Assembly: GCF_036250065.1 (NCBI RefSeq)
Contig: NZ_CP109199.1
Location: 3,224,001 to 3,288,000, forward strand
Length of the DNA: 64,000 nt
Source of the DNA: Micromonospora sp. NBC_01699
GTDB lineage: Bacteria; Actinomycetota; Actinomycetes; Mycobacteriales; Micromonosporaceae
Direction of reading: 5' to 3'
This document shows, piece after piece, positions 24,035 to 31,731 of the stretch. Position 1 is the stretch's first letter; each line of letters opens with the position of its first letter. The translations under genes and the position numbers were made by a program. The notes under the pieces were generated by a model that saw only the letters and a list, made by a program, of their open reading frames with translations, was not told where the DNA came from and did no database searches.

Positions 24035-25414
24035 TCATTCTTGATAGCGGCGAAGTAATCTGAGAATGTTGCCGAGTTTTTCCACCGTGTCCGGCGGTAG
24101 GGGATCCGGGTTGAAGTGCATGACGTCGTTGCGGATTTTTCGGATTTCCTGTAGCCGCTTGATGAAGGTGACCCGGTCCAGCGGCCAGCACAGCTTCGCC
24201 CAACTGTCCGGGTTCTCCAGCACTCGTTCGTAGTCGCCCATCGAAAGATCGTCGAACGAAACGATCGTACGTCGTCCCTGCGGGTCGCAGAGAGCCACGA
24301 CCTCGGCCAGCTCGAATGTACGGGCGAGCACTCGGCGGAGCATCCGGTCGAGTTCGCCGATGCGTAGGAACGGGGTCGAGAGGCGACCGTACTCGTGGGC
24401 CACGTCAGCGGTGGTGACAATGCCCGAGATCGCGTTCTTCGCGTCCCGAACGAAGACAAAGTCGGATCGCTCCAGCGTTGGCAGGATCTCGGTCAGCTCC
24501 TGGTCGTACCGCACCTCGTGAGCTGGCACGATGGCCCCGCTGAAGCCGGCAGTGGGATCCCGGTGTTGGGCCTGCGCGATCGACTGCCAGGTCACGGCGC
24601 CGCGCAGGGAGTGCGCACCGACCATCACGGCCAGCTGCGAGAAGTCGTTGAGCAGCATTGCCGTGATCGCCACATCGAAACTTGCGGTTGGCGGTACCGC
24701 CACCACGCCGTCGAGCGCCGACGGTAGGTTACCGACGGTGAATCCCACATCGGCTTCGTCTGGCTCATCCGGGGCGGGAGAGACAATCATGGAAGCCGGC
24801 TCGTTCTCTTCCAGAGCGTCGCTGACGACGTCCACCGCCGCGTCGAGGGTTACGCTGCGGAAGCTGGGAAATGTCGCCAGACCGTGGTTTGCCAGATCAG
24901 CCTCGATCCGGGAGATGTGGTCGCCCCGATCTCGCGCTCCCCAGAGCGAAAGTAATTCCCTGACCCTGATACGTTCCGGGTTCCGGGCGTCCGCGCGGGT
25001 GCGCCACTTCCGTAGCTGGTCGTGGATCCGGGTGGCGAGGATCGCCTCCGCGTTGTCCCCGTCCCGGGTGGTCGGCTCGGTCGCGGCCTGTTCGAGTAGT
25101 TCCTGACGGTAGGAGTCCAGGGCACGCTGGGAGGAATCCACCCGCCAGGCAAACCAACCGTCGACCGCTCGGATGCCGGCGGCGACTGCCGCTGCCCGAG
25201 ACGGCGACCGAAACTCCTGGCCGTCCTCCAGACGGACCCATCCGTTCTCGGTAATTGTGGCGCGATGTACGTCGCCCACTCGCGGCCGGTCGAATCGCAG
25301 CGTGGTGCCCGGCTCGATCAGCCCGCCGGCAAGGATGTCGGCGAGTCGGACCCGGCGACCCTCCAACAGATAGGCGTTGCGGCGGGTGCGCGCGGTGGGC
25401 AGTGCTACAGGCAT
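24035..25414 (-). CDS. RAMA-like / CBS-pair / HEPN-like multidomain protein (candidate effector)
   Basis: 459 residues in three parts. Residues about 15-92 (VRLADILAGGLIEPGTTLRF ... FRSPSRAAA ... VDGWFAW) match the RAMA module, proposed to read modified DNA in restriction-like systems. Residues about 236-345 look like a CBS pair, which often binds adenine nucleotides. The C-terminus (about 350-459) resembles a Swt1-type HEPN domain: a helical segment with LDRVTFIKRLQEIRKIR followed by R428-NDVM-H433, an R-x4-H motif found in HEPN RNases. Domain calls are by eye. The gene is third in a minus-strand cassette after a ParA-like ATPase and a small protein, 77 bp after the latter. Codon use is less GC3-biased than in the flanks, suggesting acquisition. 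The arrangement suggests sensing, signalling and RNase parts in one polypeptide. Confidence 0.75.
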   Translation of the reverse strand: MPVALPTARTRRNAYLLEGRRVRLADILAGGLIEPGTTLRFDRPRVGDVHRATITENGWVRLEDGQEFRSPSRAAAVAAGIRAVDGWFAWRVDSSQRALDSYRQELLEQAATEPTTRDGDNAEAILATRIHDQLRKWRTRADARNPERIRVRELLSLWGARDRGDHISRIEADLANHGLATFPSFRSVTLDAAVDVVSDALEENEPASMIVSPAPDEPDEADVGFTVGNLPSALDGVVAVPPTASFDVAITAMLLNDFSQLAVMVGAHSLRGAVTWQSIAQAQHRDPTAGFSGAIVPAHEVRYDQELTEILPTLERSDFVFVRDAKNAISGIVTTADVAHEYGRLSTPFLRIGELDRMLRRVLARTFELAEVVALCDPQGRRTIVSFDDLSMGDYERVLENPDSWAKLCWPLDRVTFIKRLQEIRKIRNDVMHFNPDPLPPDTVEKLGNILRLLRRYQE

Positions 25415-25491
25415 CGGATGCTCCGGCGCGGGCAGGGTCGTTGGGAGACCGGGGCGGACAGGCTATCGGAGCATCTCGTACGGTTGCTGGC

Positions 25492-25995
25492 TCACCAGTT
25501 ACGGAGGCCGGCGAACTTCCGCCGAGCACCGATCGCCTGGTCCAGTATTCGCCGGGTTAGTTCGGTCTTATTGAGCTTGCCGAGTTTGAGCCCCAGCTCG
25601 GCTCCGATGTCCCGGAGCAAGTCACCGCTGGGCTTGAAGCCAGCGAGATAGGTATCACCCTCGGTTTCGCTCTCCAGCTCCCGTAGTCTCGCCGCGATCC
25701 CTGCCGCCTCGGGCGCCGGTTTCCGTGGTGCCGCCGGCCCGGCGCGACGCGGCCGCTTGGCCGGAGGCGTAGTGGGCTCGGGCGCGGTCGCGGTCGGTTG
25801 TGCCGTTGGCGCGGGTAGGTGGATTGGGGTGCCTGTCGCGGCGTGACGTCCGGCGCTGACCTGATCCGCGGAAACGTGGGTGAAGGTCAGGCACAGGTCG
25901 CCGCGAGCAAATGCGACAAGCTGCTCGTCGCTCTGCTGGGCCAGGAATTCCGCCCACCGTTCGGTCACCCGGGCGAGCAGGGTGGCGTTGCTCAT
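25492..25995 (-). CDS. Small two-domain protein of the ParA/RAMA cassette, unknown
   Basis: 167 residues. A helical N-terminal domain (about 1-45) is joined by a long Pro/Ala/Thr linker (about 50-95) to a C-terminal helical domain (about 100-167) containing LGLKLGKLNKTELTRRIL, which looks like a SAP/Rho-N type helix-extended-loop-helix often used for DNA or RNA binding, then a basic GARRKF end. The ATG at 25995 overlaps the ParA-like gene stop by four bases (ATGA), so the two are translated together. Position next to a ParA-like ATPase suggests a ParB-like partner or adaptor, but there is no ParB homology. Confidence 0.6.
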   Translation of the reverse strand: MSNATLLARVTERWAEFLAQQSDEQLVAFARGDLCLTFTHVSADQVSAGRHAATGTPIHLPAPTAQPTATAPEPTTPPAKRPRRAGPAAPRKPAPEAAGIAARLRELESETEGDTYLAGFKPSGDLLRDIGAELGLKLGKLNKTELTRRILDQAIGARRKFAGLRNW

Positions 25996-26915
25996 CTACC
26001 CAGTACTCCCATGAACTCGTCTACCAATACACGGAATTCCATGGCGACCTCGTCATCCTTCGGCACGCGCAGGATGGACGGGACACCTGTTGCGCCTGCC
26101 TCGCCGAAAATGCGTGGGCTGTTACGGATCATCCCGTTCAGCACGGGGGCGTCGGCGTTGGCTCGCACCTGCTCGATCGCGTTGTGTTGGATCGCGATCG
26201 GCTGGCCGGCATAGGTTTGGATCATGGTGAACACCACACCGAGAATTTGCGGATCAATTGTGGCCGGCATGCTGTGGGTGCCGGAATCGTGCCCGAGATA
26301 CGCGTTGTATTCATCGCGAAGGTGGTCGCAGCTGCCGACCATGTATCCGATGCCCAGTGTGGAGAGATAGTCGGCGCGGGCCGGGATCAGGACGTAGTCG
26401 CTGGCCACTATCGCGGTTTTGGTGACCAGTCCGAAGTTGGGTGCACAGTCAATCAGGACCAGGTCGTAGTCGGCGAATTTAGGAGCACCGAGCGCTTCGG
26501 CCAGACAGCCGTGCACCTGGAGGAACTTGCGTTTCGAGCCGGCGAGCGTGGTGCCGCCGAGCTGTGCGGCGAGTTCCAGGTCGATGTTGATCAAGCCGAG
26601 GTGTGATGGGATGAGGTCCAACTGGCCACCGTTGCCCAGTACGGCGTTGACCCTGGGTGGTGTGACAACGAGATCGGCGAGAGCGACGTCCCGACCGGGT
26701 TGTTCGCCGTCGTACCAGCGTTTGATTGTCCGGGTCTCCCGTAGCTCGTCCTGCCATTCCTCGACGGTGTAGAAAGAGAACGTCAGGTTCGCCTGCGGGT
26801 CGAGATCGAGGAGTAGTACCCGTCGACCGGTGTTGGCAATTTCCGCACCGAGGTTCGCGGTCAGTGTTGTTTTCCCTACGCCGCCCTTGTAATTCATCAC
26901 GGAAATGATGGGCAC
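25992..26915 (-). CDS. ParA/MinD-like ATPase (first gene of the cassette)
   Basis: 307 residues. The deviant Walker A KGGVGKTT is at residues 10-17, switch I LDLDPQANLTF near 37-47 and Walker B LVLIDCAPNFG near the middle, the order of ParA family ATPases. No N-terminal HTH is present, so it is of the short type. It has an extra segment between switch I and Walker B (about 48-110). The GTG start has GGAGG six bases upstream. Its partners are not a ParB gene and parS sites but a small linker protein and a RAMA-CBS protein, so chromosome or plasmid partitioning is not the obvious role. Confidence 0.9.
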   Translation of the reverse strand: MPIISVMNYKGGVGKTTLTANLGAEIANTGRRVLLLDLDPQANLTFSFYTVEEWQDELRETRTIKRWYDGEQPGRDVALADLVVTPPRVNAVLGNGGQLDLIPSHLGLINIDLELAAQLGGTTLAGSKRKFLQVHGCLAEALGAPKFADYDLVLIDCAPNFGLVTKTAIVASDYVLIPARADYLSTLGIGYMVGSCDHLRDEYNAYLGHDSGTHSMPATIDPQILGVVFTMIQTYAGQPIAIQHNAIEQVRANADAPVLNGMIRNSPRIFGEAGATGVPSILRVPKDDEVAMEFRVLVDEFMGVLGR

Positions 26916-27248
26916 GAGAAACCTCCGAGGGGTCTGGCTCAGAAGGGCTGCCTTGGCACATTACGGCAGCCCGTGGTGGCGGCGTGTCCTCGTTGCGGTC
27001 AGCTATCTGACTATCGAGATATGACCAACGACTATAAATCGGATAATCGACCGGCTGATCAAGTACGTCTACCTGCGCCTGCCGCGACCTTCCGATGACC
27101 CGGCGAGCGCTCATCGACCAACCTCAGAGTGGTTCGCAGAGATCAACCTGCTGTTGAGGCATCCGCCACAACCGCGTCCGGTAGTGCGCGAGCCCCGTTC
27201 GGCTCTTGGCATGATCTGGGCATCAGCGCTCGTACCCGGGAGGATCCC
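26916..27248. promoter_or_regulatory. Intergenic region with palindrome shared with 6301-6314
   Basis: 333 bp between the divergent ParA-like and HAD genes. It is the most AT-rich non-coding stretch noted in the window (27001-27060). GTCAGCTATCTGAC at 26998-27011 is a 14-bp palindrome (GTCAG-N4-CTGAC) identical to 6301-6314; a second small inverted repeat TATCT/AGATA overlaps it. It is likely the control region of the ParA cassette. I see no gene here. Confidence 0.5.
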
Positions 27249-27932
27249 CTGACTGGCCAGCATCCCGCCGCCGTGCTCTTCGACATGGACGGCACGCTCG
27301 TCGACAGCGAGAAGCTGTGGGACGTAGCCCTGCACGAACTCGCCGAGCACTACGGCGGTCGGCTCTCCGAGCCCGCCCGGACGGCGATGATCGGCTCCAG
27401 CATGGCCAGCTCGATGGCGATCCTGAACACCGACCTCGGTCAGGACCGGGACCCCGGGTACGGGGCGGCCTGGCTGGAGAAGCGGATGGCCGAACTCTTC
27501 CTCGCCGGCCTGCCCTGGCGGCCGGGCGCCGTCGGGCTGCTCGAACTGGTCCGGGCCGCCGGGATACCGACCGCCCTGGTCACCTCCACCGCCCGGCAAC
27601 TGGTCGAGATCGCCCTCGAAACGCTGGGCCGGGACCGCTTCGACGTGGTGGTCTGCGGTGACGAGGTACTGGCGACAAAACCGGATCCGGAGCCGTACCT
27701 GACCGCCGCGCGGCTGCTCGGTGTGCCGATCGAGCGGTGTGTGGCGATCGAGGACTCGCCGGCCGGGGTCGCCAGTGCGGTCGCCGCCGGTGCCGCCGTA
27801 CTCGCCGTGCCGAGTGAGGTGGCGCTCGACCGGGCGGACGGCGTACACCTGTTGGAGAGCCTGACCGGTGCGGACCTGGACCTGCTGGCCCGCCTGGTGG
27901 CCCGGCTCGACCTGCCGCGACCAGCGGCCTGA
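27249..27932 (+). CDS. HAD family hydrolase (phosphoglycolate-phosphatase/beta-phosphoglucomutase-like)
   Basis: 227 residues. D12-M-D14-GT (motif I nucleophile and acid/base) starts the Rossmann fold, with a helical cap (about 25-90), VTSTA (motif II Thr/Ser), the motif III Lys in KPDPEPY, and EDSPAGV (motif IV). Start: conserved sequence begins right after position 27249, where GGGAGG lies five bases upstream of CTG; no ATG, GTG or TTG in frame occurs until GTG 27129, which would add 40 unlike residues across the intergenic region. A CTG start is therefore the best reading. The substrate is a small phosphorylated metabolite, not identifiable. Confidence 0.85.
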   Translation: MTGQHPAAVLFDMDGTLVDSEKLWDVALHELAEHYGGRLSEPARTAMIGSSMASSMAILNTDLGQDRDPGYGAAWLEKRMAELFLAGLPWRPGAVGLLELVRAAGIPTALVTSTARQLVEIALETLGRDRFDVVVCGDEVLATKPDPEPYLTAARLLGVPIERCVAIEDSPAGVASAVAAGAAVLAVPSEVALDRADGVHLLESLTGADLDLLARLVARLDLPRPAA

Positions 27933-27939
27933 GACGCGC

Positions 27940-27974
27940 GGTGGGGGCGGCGTCGCGCGGACGCCGCCCCCACC
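27940..27974. terminator. Bidirectional hairpin between HAD and ABC permease genes
   Basis: A perfect 15-bp stem (27940-27954 with 27960-27974) and five-base loop GCGCG lie between the two convergent stops. No long T run is present, as usual for high-GC actinobacterial terminators. Confidence 0.75.
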
Positions 27975-27995
27975 CCCTCCGTCCCCCCGGAGCGC

Positions 27996-30551
27996 CTATT
28001 CGTGCGCGATCGCGCCCAGCACGTTGATCCGGGCGGCCCGGATCGCCGGCAGCACCGCCGCGACCACGCCGACCACCGCGGCCAGTGCGATCAGTACGCC
28101 GAGCTGTGCCCACGGCAGCACCAGATCGGTGATGCCGTCGTCGCGTAGCGCCCGGACCACCGCCGCACCCAGACCGGTGCCGACCGCCATGCCGAGCAGC
28201 GCCCCGAAGACCGAGATCACCACGGCCTCCACGGTCACCATCCACATGGTCCCGGCCCGGTTCAGCCCGATCGCCCGGAGCAGCCCCAGCTCGCGGGTTC
28301 GCTCCAGCACCGACAGCGCCAGCGTGTTCACGATCCCGAGTACGGCGATCAGGATCGCCAGTGCCAGCAGGATCTGGATCATCCGCAGCAGGGTGTCGAA
28401 CTGCCCGGTCTGCTGCTTGATGAACGACGCCCGGTCGGCCACCGACACCTCCGGACTGTCCGCGAGCAGGGACTCGACCTTCGGCAGCACCTGCGCGACC
28501 GTGGCGCCCGAGTCCAGTTGCAGGTAGCCCTGCGACGGTCGGGGGATCGCGAAGTCCTTCGTCGCCTCGCGCGGCAGCAGGAAACCGCCGTACAGCTCCG
28601 AGGGTGCGTAGACGCCGCTGACCGTGTAGGTGTGCGGCTCGCCCCGGGACAGCTGCACCGGCACGGTGGAGCCGACCGTGAGGTTGAGTTTGCGGGCGGT
28701 GTCGGCGTCGACCAGCACCTGGTCGGTGGTGAGTGAGTCGACGCTGCCGGCGGTCGCCTTCACCCGGTAGATGTCGCGCATCGCCGGCACGTCGCTGGTC
28801 GCGTTGACGTACTCGCGCTGGCCGTTGACCAGGGCCATGTCGCCCCAGAAACCGGCGACGGCCTTGACTCCGGGCAGCGCCGCGGCCCGGTCCAGGACCG
28901 CCTCATCGAACGTCGGCGGCCGGGGTCCGGACTGCGCACCGGAGATGACCAGGTCGGCGCTGATGGTGTCCTCGGCCAGGCCGGAGATGCTCGACTTGGC
29001 CGAGTCCAGGATGATCGTCACGCCGGTGACCAGTGCGATGCCGATCATCAGAGCCGCGGCCGTGATCGCCGTACGGCGCGGGTTGCGGCCGGAGTTGAGC
29101 CGGCCGAGCTTGCCCGGAACCGACCAGGAGAAGATCCGGCCGAGCAGGGCCACCACGGGCCGGCTGATCACCGGGGTCAGCAGGGCCACCCCGATGAACG
29201 CGAGCAGCACGCCGCCGAGGATGGTGCCGAGGATCGCGTCGCCGGCCGCGCCGGTCAGGCCCAGGGTCAGCAGCCCGGCGCCGAGCACCGAGACCACCGC
29301 TCCGGCGACCGTGAGCTTGGTCAGTGGGCGGTCCGGCGTCGCGACGTCCTGCATCGCCGCGATCGGCGGGATCCGGGAGGCGCGTACCGCCGGGATCAGC
29401 GCGGCCACCACCGTGATCAGGATCCCGACCGCGAAAGAGCTGATCACGGCGATCGGTGGCACACCCACGCCGGCCAGTTCCAGGCCGCCGCCACCGAACT
29501 GCCCGAACGCGTACGCGAGCAGCGCGCCGACCCCGATGCCGGCGCCCAGGCCGAGGACCGAGGCGACCAGCCCGATCGCCAGCGCCTCGACCAGCACCGA
29601 GCGGATCACCTGCTTGCCGCTGGCGCCGATCGCCCGCATCAGGGCCAGTTCACGGGTGCGCTGCGCCACGATGATCGAGAAGGTGTTGAGGATCAGGAAG
29701 GTGCCGACCAGCAACGCCACCCCGGCGAAGCCGAGCAGGATCTGGTTGAAGAAGGCCAGCCCCTCCTTCAGCCCGGCCGACGAGTCGGCGGACAGCTGCT
29801 TGCCGGTCTTCACCTCGTACCCGTCGCCGACCGCCGCCGCGACCCGATCGCGCAGCACGGCTTGGTCGACCCCGTCCTGCGCGCGGATGCTGATGTTGGT
29901 GAACACGTTCGGCGCGCCGAGCATGAGCCGCTGGGCGACCGGGGTCGTGAACGCCACCTCGTTGAGCCCGCCGAGGCTGTCCCGGTCACCGCTGAAACCG
30001 AAGACACCGACCAGGGTGAACTCCTGCTTCGGCGCCAGGTCGACCAGTACGCCGACCCGGTCGCCGACCTTGACCTTGGCCGCCTTGGCCAGTCCGACGT
30101 TGACCACTATCTCGTTCTCGGCCGTCGGTGCCCGGCCCTCGCGCAGTTTCAGCAGCTCGTTCTCCCCGGTCCAGTTCTCGCCCAACTGCGGCGGACCGAA
30201 CGAGGTGACGACCTTGCCGTTACTGCCGATCAGCCGGGCGCCGTCGGTGGCGACCACACCGGTCGCCTCGGCGACGCCGGGCACCTGGCGCACCGCGTCC
30301 AGCGTGGTCGCGGGCAGCGGGTTGGCGAGCTGTTCGCCCTCGAACTCGTTCACCGCGATCTTCGGCTTCGCCGCGACGTTCACGTCCGTGGCGGCGTACG
30401 CGTCGCTGAACACCGAGTCGAAGGAACGCCCGAGGGTGTCGGTGAGGACGAACGAGCCGGCGACGAACATGACGCCCAGTACCACCGCCAGCCCGGACAG
30501 GACCAGCCTGACCTTGCGGGCGAGCAGGCTCTTCAGGGTTGCGCGCAGCAT
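27996..30551 (-). CDS. ABC transporter permease, FtsX/MacB-like (operon 1)
   Basis: 851 residues with a duplicated FtsX architecture. An N-terminal membrane helix (about 14-36) is followed by an extracytoplasmic MacB-type domain (about 40-240), three spans (about 260-390), a linker and a fourth-fifth span pair (about 420-480), a second external domain (about 520-710) and three final spans (about 725-845). Segments FNQILLGFAGVALLVGTFLI and QILLALAILIAVLGIVNTLAL mark the two FtsX cores. The ATG overlaps the ATPase stop (ATGA). Such transporters are usually lipid, lipoprotein or antimicrobial-peptide handling systems. It is paralogous to the permease at 31732-34293. Confidence 0.92.
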   Translation of the reverse strand: MLRATLKSLLARKVRLVLSGLAVVLGVMFVAGSFVLTDTLGRSFDSVFSDAYAATDVNVAAKPKIAVNEFEGEQLANPLPATTLDAVRQVPGVAEATGVVATDGARLIGSNGKVVTSFGPPQLGENWTGENELLKLREGRAPTAENEIVVNVGLAKAAKVKVGDRVGVLVDLAPKQEFTLVGVFGFSGDRDSLGGLNEVAFTTPVAQRLMLGAPNVFTNISIRAQDGVDQAVLRDRVAAAVGDGYEVKTGKQLSADSSAGLKEGLAFFNQILLGFAGVALLVGTFLILNTFSIIVAQRTRELALMRAIGASGKQVIRSVLVEALAIGLVASVLGLGAGIGVGALLAYAFGQFGGGGLELAGVGVPPIAVISSFAVGILITVVAALIPAVRASRIPPIAAMQDVATPDRPLTKLTVAGAVVSVLGAGLLTLGLTGAAGDAILGTILGGVLLAFIGVALLTPVISRPVVALLGRIFSWSVPGKLGRLNSGRNPRRTAITAAALMIGIALVTGVTIILDSAKSSISGLAEDTISADLVISGAQSGPRPPTFDEAVLDRAAALPGVKAVAGFWGDMALVNGQREYVNATSDVPAMRDIYRVKATAGSVDSLTTDQVLVDADTARKLNLTVGSTVPVQLSRGEPHTYTVSGVYAPSELYGGFLLPREATKDFAIPRPSQGYLQLDSGATVAQVLPKVESLLADSPEVSVADRASFIKQQTGQFDTLLRMIQILLALAILIAVLGIVNTLALSVLERTRELGLLRAIGLNRAGTMWMVTVEAVVISVFGALLGMAVGTGLGAAVVRALRDDGITDLVLPWAQLGVLIALAAVVGVVAAVLPAIRAARINVLGAIAHE

Positions 30552-31318
30552 CAGAGCCCCGCCTCGGCGAGCCCGTCGAGCTTCTTCATCGTGTCCAGCA
30601 CGGTTTCGGGGGTGGGCTCGATGAGTTCGGAGACGATGCTGCCGTCGGCGAGGAAGATGACGCGGTCGGCGTAGCTGGCGGCGACGGGGTCGTGGGTGAC
30701 CATGATGATGGTTTGGTGGTGGTTGCGGACGCTGTCGCGGAGGAAGGTGAGGACTTCTGCGCCGGCTTTGCTGTCGAGGTTGCCGGTGGGTTCGTCGGCG
30801 AAGATGACGTCGGGTTTGGCGACGAGGGCGCGGGCGCAGGCGACGCGTTGTTGTTGGCCGCCGGAGAGTTGGTTGGGTCGGTGGTGGAGTCGGTCGGTGA
30901 GTCCGACGGTTTTGATGATGGTGTTGTACCAGTCGGGGTTGGGTTTGCGGCCGGCGATGCGCAGGGGGAGGAGGATGTTTTCTTCGGCGGTGAGGGTGGG
31001 GAGGAGGTTGAATTGTTGGAAGATGAAGCCGACTTTGTCGCGGCGGAGTTTGGTGAGTCCGTTGTCGTTGAGTCCGGTGACGGTGGTGTTGCCGATGTGG
31101 ATGGTGCCGCGGGTGACGGAGTCGAGTCCGGCGAGGCAGTGCATGAGGGTGGATTTGCCGGAGCCGCTGGGTCCCATGATGGCGGTGTAGCGGGCTTGTT
31201 CGAATTCGGCGGTGACTCCGCGTAGGGCGATGACCTGCGCCTCACCGCTGCCGTACACCTTCCAGACCTCATCGGCACGCGCCGCCGCCTGCGTGTTATG
31301 GCCTACCGTCGCGGTCAC
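30551..31318 (-). CDS. ABC transporter ATP-binding protein, MacB/LolD-like (operon 1)
   Basis: 255 residues: Walker A GPSGSGKST, LSGGQQQRVACARAL signature, IFADEPTGNLD Walker B and THD H-loop, the MacB/LolD pattern. GTG 31318 was chosen because GGAGA lies six bases upstream; a longer frame from 31414 has no family similarity. A 632-bp internal block (30633-31264) differs from the paralogue at 34290-35066 by a single base (Ile to Val before MVTHD) and uses AAA, CAA and GAA codons, unlike the flanks, which use AAG, CAG and GAG. The ends of the two proteins differ normally, so the middle has been exchanged or converted recently. Confidence 0.94.
   Translation of the reverse strand: MTATVGHNTQAAARADEVWKVYGSGEAQVIALRGVTAEFEQARYTAIMGPSGSGKSTLMHCLAGLDSVTRGTIHIGNTTVTGLNDNGLTKLRRDKVGFIFQQFNLLPTLTAEENILLPLRIAGRKPNPDWYNTIIKTVGLTDRLHHRPNQLSGGQQQRVACARALVAKPDVIFADEPTGNLDSKAGAEVLTFLRDSVRNHHQTIIMVTHDPVAASYADRVIFLADGSIVSELIEPTPETVLDTMKKLDGLAEAGL
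30633..31264 (-). repeat. 632-bp near-identical block, copy A
   Basis: Aligns with 34378-35009 with one mismatch (T at 30706, C at 34451). It lies wholly inside the ATPase gene, from codons just after the divergent N-terminus to the IVDE/IVSE boundary. Similarity drops abruptly at both ends. Confidence 0.95.
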
Positions 31319-31410
31319 TCGAATTCTCCTTCGAAGAAAGTCTGATCCGTCCGGGCACCTGAGGTCCGGTCGGCAGTCTCCATCGTCGGTGCCGCCGACG
31401 CCCGACTCGT

Positions 31411-31447
31411 CCACCCGTGGGTGGAGCGGCAGCGGATATTCCGCTGC
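31411..31447. promoter_or_regulatory. Two adjacent palindromes upstream of ABC operon 1
   Basis: CCACCC-GT-GGGTGG (31411-31424) and GCAGCGGA-TAT-TCCGCTGC (31429-31447) lie about 95-130 bp upstream of the ATPase GTG. The second has 8-bp arms with a three-base centre. They are candidate regulator sites, for example for the nearby response regulator. Confidence 0.45.
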
Positions 31448-31560
31448 GGGTCGGCCCCGATGCCACCCTCAGGGTTGCCCCTGACTGCTATCGACGCGTT
31501 CCGGTCGCCCCACCGGATCTTTCCGTATGTGAAGCGCTTCGGGTGGTGATTCGACCGGAT

Positions 31561-31658
31561 CGTCGGCCGGGTGAGACCGGGGCCTCAGCCGGGTGAAACG
31601 GGCTCGTCAGTCGGGTGAGACCGGGGCGTCGGCCGGGTGAATCGTCGGCCGGGTGGAC
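31561..31658. repeat. Short tandem repeat, GTCGGCCGGGTGA units
   Basis: Five imperfect units of 16-24 bp built on GTCGGCCGGGTGA lie between the two ABC operons. The 413-bp stretch 31319-31731 contains this repeat, the palindromes near 31430 and the hairpin at 31684-31717; I find no gene in it. Confidence 0.65.
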
Positions 31659-31683
31659 AAGCGCCTCCACCGGCCGAAACGGC

Positions 31684-31717
31684 GGTGCGGGGTGGGCGCG
31701 AACGCCCACCCCGCACC
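31684..31717 (-). terminator. Hairpin terminator after ABC operon 2
   Basis: A perfect 15-bp stem with CGAA loop (31684-31698 and 31703-31717) begins 15 bp after the permease stop at 31732. The stem is entirely G/C-rich; there is no clear T run. Confidence 0.75.
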
Positions 31718-31731
31718 CGTACGCCGGTCGG

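Noticed and set aside
26916-27248. Plasmid origin or parS cluster next to the ParA-like gene
   Set aside because: No TGTTTCACGTGAAACA-like parS, no iterons, no ParB and no replication gene. The flanking genes are chromosomal housekeeping types.
28771-30624. 617-codon plus-strand frame over the ABC permease gene
   Set aside because: It is antisense to a permease with clear FtsX features and has a Ser/Pro/Thr/Arg-rich shadow composition.
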